Source: an uncultured Mediterranea sp. (GTDB lineage: Bacteria; Bacteroidota; Bacteroidia; Bacteroidales; Bacteroidaceae). From it: a stretch of DNA of 52,316 nucleotides. Under the pieces are notes generated by a model that worked only from the letters and a program-made list of their open reading frames with translations, was not told the origin of the DNA and searched no databases. Shown piece after piece: positions 7,511-15,489 of the stretch (position 1 is the stretch's first letter; every line of letters starts with the position of its first letter). The stretch spans positions 1-52,316 of the forward strand of contig CALZEQ010000022.1 of the NCBI GenBank assembly GCA_945641355.1, given 5' to 3'. Both the position numbers and the translations under genes were made by a program.

Positions 7511-8851
7511 GTGCGAGTCAAGTCATTGTTTTTCCTGTTGGTGCTCCTGCTGTTCTTCTTGGGCGGGGTGCTGCTCTATGTCTTTTGGGATTCTCTGTCG
7601 GCGAATGTCTTTCTGCTGGAGGGAATCATCCTCTTTATCCTGCTCTATCTGGTGGTGCTCTACCGCCGGATTCTGAAGCCGATGGACATCATTGGCAATG
7701 GTATGGACCTGCTGCGTGAGCAAGATTTCAGCAGCCGTCTCAGTACGGTCGGCCAATACGAATCCGACCGGCTGGTGGGCATCTTCAACCGCATGATGGA
7801 CCAATTGAAGTACGAGCGTCTGCGCCTTCGCGAGCAGAATCACTTCCTCGACTTGCTCATCAATGCCTCGCCGATGGGGGTTGTCATTACGACGCTCGAC
7901 GGCGAACTCTCCCAACTGAATCCGATGGCGTTGAAGATTATGGGTGTCCGGATGGATGATGTGTTGGGCAAGCGGCTGGATCAGATTGATTCACCCATTG
8001 CAGCAGGATTGGCAGCCATCCCGAAAGACAAGAGCCAAGTGATACGTCTGAATGATGCGAACATCTACAAATGTTCCCACTCCACCTTTGTCGATCGGGG
8101 CTTCGGCCATCCCTTCTATCTGATTGAACGGATGACGGAGGAGGTGATGTTGGCAGAAAAGAGAGCCTATGAGAAGGTGATACGCATGATTGCCCATGAA
8201 GTGAATAATACCACGGCCGGCATTACCTCTACATTGGATACGTTGGGCGAGGCCCTCTCAACCGAGCCAGGCATGGAAGATGTGTGCGAAGTGATGAATG
8301 TCTGCACCGAACGTTGCTTTTCCATGAGCCGCTTCATCACCCGTTTTGCCGATGTGGTGAAGATTCCACAACCCTCACTTGCACCTGTCCGGCTCAATGA
8401 CTTGGCTCAGATAAGCAAACGCTTCATGGAGGGCATGTGCAATGACCATCAAGTACGACTGCGCCTGGAGTGTGACCCGGAGGTCGGCAACGTCAAAATG
8501 GATATCACGCTCATGGAACAGGTGATGGTCAATATCATCAAGAATGCGGTCGAGAGCATATCGGGTGCCGCTGTGGATGCTGTTCCGACAAATGGAGCAG
8601 GGGAGAGCGTTTCTCAGGGTGAGATTGTGATTCGCACCGTTTCTCCTGCCATCATTGAAGTGGCCGACAACGGATCGGGTATCAGCAAGGAGGCAGAAGC
8701 CCGCCTTTTTACCCCTTTCTACTCCTCCAAGCCCCACGGACAGGGTATCGGACTCATGTTCATACGCGAGGTGTTGAGCCGGCATGGATGTTCCTTCTCC
8801 TTGCGGACCGGTGACGACGGATGGACCCGTTTCCGCATCCTCTTTTCATAA
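7511..8851 (+). CDS. Membrane sensor histidine kinase, partner of the NtrC-type regulator
   Basis: A 446-residue kinase starting at GTG 7511, 44 bases after the regulator's stop. Two membrane helices (about residues 5-25 and 33-50) are separated by a very short loop, so there is no periplasmic sensor domain. They are followed by a HAMP-like segment (LREQDFSSRLSTVGQYESDR), a PAS-like domain around residues 110-200 (INASPMGVVITTLDG), the phosphoacceptor block MIAHEVNNTTAGI, and an ATPase domain with NIIKNAVES, VADNGSGIS and GQGIGLMFIREVL. It should sense an intracellular or membrane signal and phosphorylate the regulator encoded upstream. HEVNN in place of the usual HEIRT/HELRT fits the NtrB/NtrY-like class that pairs with NtrC regulators. 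Confidence 0.92.
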   Translation: MRVKSLFFLLVLLLFFLGGVLLYVFWDSLSANVFLLEGIILFILLYLVVLYRRILKPMDIIGNGMDLLREQDFSSRLSTVGQYESDRLVGIFNRMMDQLKYERLRLREQNHFLDLLINASPMGVVITTLDGELSQLNPMALKIMGVRMDDVLGKRLDQIDSPIAAGLAAIPKDKSQVIRLNDANIYKCSHSTFVDRGFGHPFYLIERMTEEVMLAEKRAYEKVIRMIAHEVNNTTAGITSTLDTLGEALSTEPGMEDVCEVMNVCTERCFSMSRFITRFADVVKIPQPSLAPVRLNDLAQISKRFMEGMCNDHQVRLRLECDPEVGNVKMDITLMEQVMVNIIKNAVESISGAAVDAVPTNGAGESVSQGEIVIRTVSPAIIEVADNGSGISKEAEARLFTPFYSSKPHGQGIGLMFIREVLSRHGCSFSLRTGDDGWTRFRILFS

Positions 8852-8962
8852 GGTATTGGTGGTGCGAAGGCTTCGGTTTTTTACCATTTTCATGCCAATT
8901 CTGCACGATAAAACCCTCGCTTGGCCTTTATTTAACGTAAATATTGCTAATAGAACATTAAA

Positions 8963-9008
8963 TCGGCCAAAAAGAATAGTTCTCTTTGGCCGAAATGTCA
9001 TAAATTTG
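8963..9008 (+). promoter_or_regulatory. Promoter with a large inverted repeat before the inositol operon
   Basis: TAAATTTG at 9001-9008 matches the Bacteroides -7 box exactly. Just upstream, TCGGCCAAAAAGAA (8963-8976) and TTCTCTTTGGCCGA (8980-8993) form a 14-bp arm pair with one mismatch around a 3-base centre, covering where a -33 box should be. No T-run follows, so an operator is more likely than a terminator for the preceding kinase. The regulator is not identified. Confidence 0.5.
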
Positions 9009-9037
9009 AGCAATTTTTTAAACTCTAAATAAAAATA

Positions 9038-10333
9038 ATGGCAATGAAAGAGAACATTCAACCGGCAACCGGGCGTCTAGGCGTATTGGTAGTCGGTGTA
9101 GGTGGTGCGGTGGCTACTACCTTAATCACAGGAACACTGGCAGCTCGAAAAGGGATGGCGAAACCTATCGGCTCCATTGCTCAACTGGCCACCATGCGTA
9201 TGCAGGACGGTAAGGAACATCTGATTAAAGAGGTTGTTCCTATAGCAGACTTGAACGACATTGTATTTGGCGGATGGGATATTTTCCCTGACAATGCGTA
9301 CGAGGCTGCCATGTATGCCGAAGTTTTGAAAGAGAAAGATTTGAATTTGGTCAAGGACGAGTTGCAGGCCATCCGGCCCATGACAGCTGCATTTGACCAC
9401 AATTTTGCGAAGCGTCTGAACGGAACACACATCAAGCAGGCTGCCACCCGTTGGGATATGGTAGAGCAGTTGCGTGAGGATATCCGTCAATTCAAGGCTG
9501 CGAACGGGTGTGCCCGCATCGTGGTACTTTGGGCTGCTTCTACTGAAATCTTCATCCCTATGGCCGAAGAGCACCGCTCGTTGGCTGCTTTGGAGCAGGC
9601 CATGAAGGAGAACAAGACCGAAGTCATCTCGCCCAGCATGTGCTATGCGTATGCGGCAATTGCAGAAGGAGCACCGTTCATAATGGGAGCACCTAATCTT
9701 TGTGTGGACATCCCCGCTATGTGGGAGTTCGCCAAGGCCAAGCAGGTACCCATTGCCGGTAAGGATTTCAAGAGCGGTCAGACGTTGATGAAGACTGTTC
9801 TGGCTCCGATGTTCAAGACCCGTATGTTGGGTGTGAGCGGTTGGTTCTCTACCAACATCTTGGGTAACCGTGATGGTGAGGTACTTGACCAGCCGGAGAA
9901 TTTCAAGACGAAGGAGGTCAGCAAACTCTCCGTCATCGAGAACATCTTCGAGCCTGAGAAGTATCCCGACCTCTATGGCAATGTCTATCACAAGGTACGC
10001 ATCAACTATTATCCGCCACGTAAAGATAACAAGGAAGCCTGGGATAACATTGACATCTTCGGATGGATGGGTTATCCGATGGAGATTAAGGTGAATTTCC
10101 TGTGCCGCGATTCGATTCTGGCAGCGCCTATCGCACTTGACCTGGTCCTTTTCAGTGACCTCGCCTTGCGTGCCGGCATGAGTGGCATCCAGACATGGTT
10201 GTCGTTCTTCTGCAAGAGTCCGATGCACGACTTCGAGCATCAGCCGGTACACGATCTGTTCCAACAGTGGCGCATGGTGAAAGAGACCCTGCGCGGCATG
10301 GTGGGTGAAACAGCACCGAGCTATTTGGATTAA
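9038..10333 (+). CDS. Inositol-3-phosphate synthase (MIPS)
   Basis: Converts glucose 6-phosphate to 1L-myo-inositol 1(3)-phosphate with tightly bound NAD; the committed step of inositol-lipid synthesis. The 431-residue protein has the N-terminal dinucleotide loop LVVGVGGAVATTLI, then IVVLWAASTE and the catalytic-core SGQTLMKTVLAPMFKTRML, which contains conserved lysine positions of the family. GWFSTNILGNRDGEVL and KVRINYYPPRKDNKEAWDN are further family blocks. It is shorter than eukaryotic MIPS (~510-550). First gene of a six-gene operon (gap to next gene 14 bases) and preceded by its own promoter and inverted repeat. Bacteroides inositol-lipid clusters with a MIPS gene have been described, so the overall role is well supported. 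Confidence 0.93.
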   Translation: MAMKENIQPATGRLGVLVVGVGGAVATTLITGTLAARKGMAKPIGSIAQLATMRMQDGKEHLIKEVVPIADLNDIVFGGWDIFPDNAYEAAMYAEVLKEKDLNLVKDELQAIRPMTAAFDHNFAKRLNGTHIKQAATRWDMVEQLREDIRQFKAANGCARIVVLWAASTEIFIPMAEEHRSLAALEQAMKENKTEVISPSMCYAYAAIAEGAPFIMGAPNLCVDIPAMWEFAKAKQVPIAGKDFKSGQTLMKTVLAPMFKTRMLGVSGWFSTNILGNRDGEVLDQPENFKTKEVSKLSVIENIFEPEKYPDLYGNVYHKVRINYYPPRKDNKEAWDNIDIFGWMGYPMEIKVNFLCRDSILAAPIALDLVLFSDLALRAGMSGIQTWLSFFCKSPMHDFEHQPVHDLFQQWRMVKETLRGMVGETAPSYLD

Positions 10334-10347
10334 TTTGTAATGAAAGA

Positions 10348-11064
10348 ATGAAATACGCATTGATTGCAGCAGGACAAGGCTCTCGTCTTGTCTCGGAGGG
10401 AATCAAGGTTCCCAAACCCTTGGTCCAGGTAGGAGGAAAGCCTCTGCTGGCCAGGCTATTTCAGTTGTTTATTGATAATGATGCAGAGTCTATCTGCATC
10501 ATTATCAATGAAGAGATGCCCGAAGTGCGGAGCTTCCTTGAGAAGCTTCACTTGCCCGTACCTTTGCAGGTGGTGGTCAAGAGCACTCCGGACTCTTTTC
10601 ATAGTTTTTGTGAGTTGATGCCCTATTTGCAAGGGCAAGGTAAGTTCTGTCTGACCACGGTGGACCCCATCTTCCGCGATGCCGAGTTTGCCGAGTACAT
10701 CCGTGCCTTCAATACCGACAGCCGGCACGATGCGCTGATGGCGGTGACAGATTATATTGATGATGAACGTCCGCTCTACGTGAAGACCGATGCGGACCTC
10801 CGTGTCACAGGTTATGCCAACGAATCCTATCCCGGGGCACGTTATATTTCAGGTGGCGTGTACTGTATGAACCAGTGCGCGCTCTCTTTATTGCCGAAAG
10901 CCAGAGAGGCCGGCGTGTCTCGTATGCGTGGTTTCCAGCAATATCTGGTGGAATCGGGATTGAAGGTTCACGCCTATCCCTTCACCAAGATTATCGACAT
11001 AGATCATGCCGGTGATGTTATAAAAGCTGAACATTTTTTAGAAGAATATATCGACAATAAATGA
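10348..11064 (+). CDS. Sugar/inositol-phosphate nucleotidyltransferase
   Basis: A 238-residue Rossmann-type nucleotidyltransferase. The signature AAGQGSRL is followed by KVPKPLVQVGGKPLL, as in NDP-sugar pyrophosphorylases. FCLTTVDPIFRD corresponds to the metal-binding Asp region and FTKIIDIDHAGD to the C-terminal metal site. Lying between MIPS and a CDP-alcohol transferase gene, it could activate inositol 1-phosphate with CTP to CDP-inositol, as the inositol-1-phosphate cytidylyltransferases of hyperthermophiles do; that substrate is inference. It overlaps the next gene by 4 bases, so translation is probably coupled. Confidence 0.8.
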   Translation: MKYALIAAGQGSRLVSEGIKVPKPLVQVGGKPLLARLFQLFIDNDAESICIIINEEMPEVRSFLEKLHLPVPLQVVVKSTPDSFHSFCELMPYLQGQGKFCLTTVDPIFRDAEFAEYIRAFNTDSRHDALMAVTDYIDDERPLYVKTDADLRVTGYANESYPGARYISGGVYCMNQCALSLLPKAREAGVSRMRGFQQYLVESGLKVHAYPFTKIIDIDHAGDVIKAEHFLEEYIDNK

Positions 11065-11933
11065 AACAGACATTTACATTTGCAGGAATACAGCGTTATT
11101 CCTCCTTCTCACCGAACCATGTTGGAAACGACTCCGCTATCTTTTCGGCAGCCGCCCGCTATTTGAAGGAGCATGGTCATCAAGTGGTTTTATATACGGA
11201 ACAGGAATTCTTGTCTGATTCGCTGAATGGCGAGAAATTTGTATTCACCATGATGCGTAGCAAGGCCTCTGTACGCAAGCTCCAGAAGTTGGAGAAGCAG
11301 GGAGTCATATCGGTCAACTCCGGTCGTGCCATCGAGAACTGTACGCGCGAGCAGATGACCACCTTGCTCATAGACAACCACATAGCACATCCTCGTAGTT
11401 TGATTTGTGATACACTGGACGGTGTGCCCGAGGCCTTTTGCAGGGCTACATTCGAGCCTTGCTGGGTGAAGCGGGCCGATTTTCATGCCATCCATCGCGA
11501 AGACGTCACCTTTGTACGTACTGTTGACGAGTTGCGTGGAGTGATGGCGGAGTATGCCTTGCGTGGCATCAGTCGGGTAGTGATTAACGAGCACCTGAAG
11601 GGCGATTTGGTCAAGTTCTACGGTGTGTCGGGCAGCGATTTCTTCTATTGGTTCTATCCACAGGAGGGCAATCACAGCAAATTTGGTTTGGAAGCTATCA
11701 ACGGCGAGCCCAAGGGCATCTTGTTCAACGAAGATGCGTTGCGTCATCTCTGTGACGAAGCGGCCCGTGTGTTGGGCGTGCAGGTTTATGGCGGTGACTG
11801 CATTGTCTCGCCTGACGGCACCATCCGCATCATTGATTTCAATGACTGGCCCAGCTTTGCCCCATGTCGTCAGGAGGCGGCCAAGGCCATCGGTCAGGTC
11901 ATTTTGGATACAGCAGAGCGGGGAGGGTTATGA
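11061..11933 (+). CDS. ATP-grasp-like enzyme of the inositol-lipid operon, function unknown
   Basis: A 290-residue soluble protein. I read an ATP-grasp fold from the order of blocks: VNSGRAIENCTREQMTTLL (linker to the ATP-binding half), PCWVKRADFHAI (nucleotide-binding lysine strand), VVINEHLKGDLVKFYGV (acidic hinge and following strand) and YGGDCIVSPDGTIRIIDFND (Mg-binding acidic residues, with D-x-N). The N-terminal part (GNDSAIFSAAARYLKEHGHQV) resembles a pre-ATP-grasp Rossmann segment. RimK-type ligases and the ITPK-type inositol phosphate kinases share this fold. Its location suggests action on an inositol intermediate or head group, but no substrate can be read from sequence. ATGA overlaps at both ends bind it tightly into the operon. 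Confidence 0.72.
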   Translation: MKQTFTFAGIQRYSSFSPNHVGNDSAIFSAAARYLKEHGHQVVLYTEQEFLSDSLNGEKFVFTMMRSKASVRKLQKLEKQGVISVNSGRAIENCTREQMTTLLIDNHIAHPRSLICDTLDGVPEAFCRATFEPCWVKRADFHAIHREDVTFVRTVDELRGVMAEYALRGISRVVINEHLKGDLVKFYGVSGSDFFYWFYPQEGNHSKFGLEAINGEPKGILFNEDALRHLCDEAARVLGVQVYGGDCIVSPDGTIRIIDFNDWPSFAPCRQEAAKAIGQVILDTAERGGL

Positions 11934-12835
11934 GTAGACAGACAACAAACGAAGCCCTGCAAGCTACGCTGAAGTCAGCAGATACCGAGGAGTGGATAGA
12001 TTTGCTCTTCTATCGCCCCATCGGCTACCGCTGGGCACTTTTCTTCCGTTGGCTGGGAGTCACGCCCAATGTCATCACCGTCCTCTCCATCTTCCTGGGG
12101 GTAGCGGCCGGTGTTTTTTTCTATTATGATGATTTGTGGCTCAATGTCGTAGGCATGTGCCTGCTGGTGTGGGCCAATATGTACGATAGCACCGACGGCC
12201 AGTTGGCGCGGATGACGGGGCAGAAGTCTGAAATCGGACGTATCTTGGATGGGGTATCGGGCGACTTTTGGTTCATCTCCATCTACTTTGCCCTTTGCTT
12301 CCGTTTGCACGCTTCGTGGGGAATCTGGATTTGGTTGCTGGCTATGGCGGCCGGATTTTCTCATAGCAAGCAGGCGGCCATGGCCGACTACTACCGCAAC
12401 ATCCATCTCTTCTTTCTGAAGGGAAAGGCCGGTAGCGAGCTCGACAACTCCGTTCAGCAGCAGGAGATATACCTTTCACTCACGTGGAGGCATCATTTCG
12501 TCAAGAAGCTTTTTCTGTGGTTTTATGTCGGCTATACCCGCTCGCAGGAGGGTTTCTCGCCCCGCTTTCAGGCTCTGTTTGCAGCCTTGCGCCGTACGTA
12601 TGGCGAGCATTTTCCACAGTCGGTGCGCGACCGCTTCCGTCAGGGCAGCCTTCCGTTGATGAAGTATACCAACACGCTGTCGTTCAACACACGTGTCTTT
12701 GTCCTTTTTGTCTCGTTGTTCATCAACCAGCCATGGATTTATTTTGTGTTTGAACTGACCGTGCTGAACGCCCTGCTGGTTTATATGATTGTGCGCCACG
12801 AGTCGTTGAGCCGTACCATGTTATCCACCCTTTGA
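11930..12835 (+). CDS. CDP-alcohol phosphatidyltransferase family membrane protein (probable inositol-lipid synthase)
   Basis: A 301-residue multi-pass enzyme that joins a CDP-activated group to an alcohol or phospho-alcohol. The family signature appears as DSTDGQLARM followed by EIGRILDGVSGDFW. The first half (D-x2-D-G-x2-A-R) is standard; the last two aspartates are four residues apart (D-GVSG-D) instead of the usual three. Hydrophobic segments follow around WLNVVGMCLLVW and WIWLLAMAAGF, and toward the C-terminus (VLFVSLFINQPWIYFVF). I chose ATG 11930, overlapping the previous stop, although the frame is open upstream. In this operon it should form the inositol phospholipid itself. Whether the CDP group sits on the diacylglycerol or on inositol cannot be decided from sequence. 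Confidence 0.85.
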   Translation: MSRQTTNEALQATLKSADTEEWIDLLFYRPIGYRWALFFRWLGVTPNVITVLSIFLGVAAGVFFYYDDLWLNVVGMCLLVWANMYDSTDGQLARMTGQKSEIGRILDGVSGDFWFISIYFALCFRLHASWGIWIWLLAMAAGFSHSKQAAMADYYRNIHLFFLKGKAGSELDNSVQQQEIYLSLTWRHHFVKKLFLWFYVGYTRSQEGFSPRFQALFAALRRTYGEHFPQSVRDRFRQGSLPLMKYTNTLSFNTRVFVLFVSLFINQPWIYFVFELTVLNALLVYMIVRHESLSRTMLSTL

Positions 12836-12846
12836 ATCTCCGTTGT

Positions 12847-13836
12847 ATGAGCAGTCGTTTCCGCAACATCTTTCTCTTTTTCGGCATCGCGGCAGTGGTA
12901 GTCATGCTGCTTACGTTTGATGTCTCTTATGAGGAACTTTGGAGTAATCTGCGCCGAGCCGGCGGTTATCTTCCGCTGGTGCTGTTGTTGTGGCTGGTGA
13001 TATACTTCATCAATACCTTGTCGTGGTACATCATCCTGCGCAGTGGAGGTCCTGTCCGTCCGCTGCCTTTTCTGCGCCTCTACAAGTATACGGTTACCGG
13101 ATTTGCTCTCAACTACGTCACGCCCGTTGGGTTGATGGGAGGCGAACCATATCGCATCATGGAACTTACCCCCTATGTCGGTGTCGAGCGTGCCACCTCT
13201 TCCGTCATTCTGTACGTCATGATGCACATCTTCTCCCATTTCCTCTTTTGGCTGAGTTCGGTAGTGCTCTACCTGCTTTTCTATCCCCTGACATGGGAGA
13301 TGGGTATTGTACTGGGCTTCATCGCCCTCTTTTGTCTGGTGGTAGGCACCCTTTTTGTGAAGGGCTATCGGCACGGTATGGCTGTGGCTTGTGTGCGTAT
13401 TGGCACCAAGCTCCCTTTTCTCAAGCGGTGGGCCATCCGCTTCTCTGAAAAGCAGAAGGAGAAGCTGGAGAACATCGACAAGCAGATAGCTCTGCTTCAT
13501 CAGCAGCGTCGCAGCACATTTTATACCTCTTTGTTGCTTGAGTATCTGGCGCGTGTCGTGGGGGCATTAGAAGTATGGCTGATTCTGAATGTGCTTACTA
13601 CTGATGTCAGTTTCATGAACTGTATACTGATATATGCCTTTTCTTCGCTGCTGGCCAATCTGCTCTTTTTCATGCCGATGCAGTTGGGTGGGCGTGAAGG
13701 CGGGTTCGCGTTGGCCGTGGGAGGTCTCTCCCTCTCGGGTGCCTATGGGGTCTATACGGCTCTCATCACCCGTGTGCGTGAGTTGGTATGGATAATGATA
13801 GGACTTGTATTAATGAAAATAGGAAATAGAAAGTGA
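12847..13836 (+). CDS. Flippase-like membrane protein (lysylphosphatidylglycerol synthase TM family)
   Basis: A ~329-residue integral membrane protein of the LPG synthetase transmembrane/YbhN group (UPF0104). About eight hydrophobic segments are visible, starting with IFLFFGIAAVVVMLLTF. YLPLVLLLWLVIYFINTLSW follows, then the conserved TGFALNYVTPVGLMGGEPYR and, near the end, FFMPMQLGGREGGFALAVGG. In other bacteria such proteins move or modify lipids across the membrane; here it is presumably tied to inositol-lipid export or further synthesis. ATG 12847 was preferred to the in-frame TTG at 12832 that overlaps the preceding stop. It overlaps the HAD gene by 4 bases. Confidence 0.82.
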   Translation: MSSRFRNIFLFFGIAAVVVMLLTFDVSYEELWSNLRRAGGYLPLVLLLWLVIYFINTLSWYIILRSGGPVRPLPFLRLYKYTVTGFALNYVTPVGLMGGEPYRIMELTPYVGVERATSSVILYVMMHIFSHFLFWLSSVVLYLLFYPLTWEMGIVLGFIALFCLVVGTLFVKGYRHGMAVACVRIGTKLPFLKRWAIRFSEKQKEKLENIDKQIALLHQQRRSTFYTSLLLEYLARVVGALEVWLILNVLTTDVSFMNCILIYAFSSLLANLLFFMPMQLGGREGGFALAVGGLSLSGAYGVYTALITRVRELVWIMIGLVLMKIGNRK

Positions 13837-14546
13837 TTGATAAAAGTAGCGTCAAGGCCATTGCCTTCGATTTCGGGGGAACGCTCGATTCCCCCTTTCT
13901 GCATTGGGCAGAGATTTATATAGAGATGTATGCCCGTCAGTTGGGATTACCCATCGACAGAGAGAACTTCTGGGATTCCTATGTCTACGCTGAGCGTCAG
14001 ATGGAGGCCCTTCAGCTGGTGCGTCCGTACCACTCTCTGTACGACACCCAGCTCTTCAAGACCCGTCTGCAGTGTGAAAGCCTGATTGAGCGTGGCATCC
14101 TGACAGACGATGACTATCACCGTTGCCAGTTGCCGCAGCAAGCCGCCCGCCTTGTTACCGACTACTCTGCAGGCTATGTACAGGCTGCCCAACCGGTGTT
14201 GGCGCGTCTTGCCGAATCCTATCAGCTGCTGTTGGTTTCCAACTATTATGGCAATTTGGAGACCATCACCACCGATTTGGGCATCCGTCCGCTCTTCCGT
14301 TCAGTCACCGATTCCACTTGTGTAGGCATCCGTAAGCCTGATGCCGCCATTTGGCAACTTGCATTCGACCGGGCCGGTTTCACCTCCTCGCAGATGTTGG
14401 TAGTGGGTGATTCTGCCAAGAACGATATTCTGCCGGCCCTCAGTTTGGGATGTCAGGTGGTACAAGGCGTTCCTGCCTCGAAGGAGCTGCCGGCGGATGT
14501 CACCGGCATCCGTCAGATTGCCGATCTGCTTGATTTGTTTCTCTGA
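13833..14546 (+). CDS. HAD-superfamily hydrolase, last gene of the inositol operon
   Basis: A 237-residue HAD protein with GTG start overlapping the previous stop by 4 bases. Motif I reads FDFGGTLDSP, motif II is LLLVSNYYGN, motif III has GIRKPDAAIW (lysine), and motif IV is VVGDSAKND. It has a C1-type helical cap between motifs I and II. In the operon it is the natural candidate for removing the phosphate from phosphatidylinositol phosphate or inositol phosphate. However, the acid/base Asp two residues after the nucleophile is Gly (D-F-G instead of D-x-D), which weakens a simple phosphatase call. Confidence 0.8.
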   Translation: MIDKSSVKAIAFDFGGTLDSPFLHWAEIYIEMYARQLGLPIDRENFWDSYVYAERQMEALQLVRPYHSLYDTQLFKTRLQCESLIERGILTDDDYHRCQLPQQAARLVTDYSAGYVQAAQPVLARLAESYQLLLVSNYYGNLETITTDLGIRPLFRSVTDSTCVGIRKPDAAIWQLAFDRAGFTSSQMLVVGDSAKNDILPALSLGCQVVQGVPASKELPADVTGIRQIADLLDLFL

Positions 14547-14562
14547 TGCGTAACATGCCTCG

Positions 14563-15405
14563 TTAGCGGGTAAAGGTGGCGGCTGTCCAGCGGTTCTTCT
14601 CCCGATGGTGCGTCAGCTTCAGCCCCAACCTTTCCGCTTCTGCTTGTATGGCCGGCAGGTCTTCTATGTAGAATCCGCTCATCAGCAGTGTGGCGTGCGG
14701 GCTCATGCGTGCTACGTAGTAGTGCATGTCATTCAGCAGGATGTTTCGGTTGATGTTGGCAATCACCACGTCAAACGGTCCCTTGGTTGCCAGTGAGGTG
14801 GCATTCCCTTGGTGTACCTCTATCTCGTCCGTACCGTTCAGCCCGATGTTCTCCAGCGAGTTGCGTACGCACCATTCGTCAATGTCGATGGCCGTACAAT
14901 GCGCAGCTCCCCGCATTCGTCCCAGAATGGCCAGTATCGAGGTTCCGCATCCCATATCCAGCAGGTTCACTCCCTCAAGGTTCCTCTCCAGCAGTTCCTC
15001 AATAATCAGACTCGTCGTTTCATGATGCCCGGTACCGAAAGCCATTTGCGGGTTGATGACGATGTCATATTCTGCTTTCGGCACATCCTGGTGGAATGTG
15101 CTGTGAATCACGCATCGATTTCCGATGACGATAGGTTGGAAGAAGTTCTTTTCCCACTCCTCGTTCCAGTCCTTATCTTCTGCCTCCTGGTAGCTGTACG
15201 TCACTGCGGTGTCGGGTATCGGAAATGCCTCCAAAGCCGCTTTCAAGGCTGTCTCGTCAAACTGAGCCTGTTGTACGTAAGCCAACAGCCCTTCTGGCTG
15301 TTCTACAAAGCTCTCAAAACCTACCTCTCCCAATACAGCCGAGAGTACATCGTGCATGGTCTCCGTGTCTGGAGTTGTATGAAAGTTGAATTCAAGATAT
15401 TTCAT
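14563..15405 (-). CDS. prmA: Ribosomal protein L11 methyltransferase
   Basis: SAM-dependent methyltransferase that methylates ribosomal protein L11 (280 residues, usual length). The N-terminal substrate-recognition domain begins MKYLEFNFHTTPD. The catalytic domain has the family-typical NPQMAFGTGHHETT, the SAM loop LLDMGCGTSILAIL (G-x-G-T), CTAIDIDEWCV and the catalytic NxNR-like VIANINRNIL. Convergent with the inositol operon (16-base gap) and separated from ansA by 84 bases on the same strand. Confidence 0.93.
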   Translation of the reverse strand: MKYLEFNFHTTPDTETMHDVLSAVLGEVGFESFVEQPEGLLAYVQQAQFDETALKAALEAFPIPDTAVTYSYQEAEDKDWNEEWEKNFFQPIVIGNRCVIHSTFHQDVPKAEYDIVINPQMAFGTGHHETTSLIIEELLERNLEGVNLLDMGCGTSILAILGRMRGAAHCTAIDIDEWCVRNSLENIGLNGTDEIEVHQGNATSLATKGPFDVVIANINRNILLNDMHYYVARMSPHATLLMSGFYIEDLPAIQAEAERLGLKLTHHREKNRWTAATFTR

Positions 15406-15489
15406 ATTCGTTTAATGATTGAAATTTACTATTCCCATGGATGGTTGTACGAACTATTGCACGTTGTGCGTAAGTTGGCAGCTTGCTCA

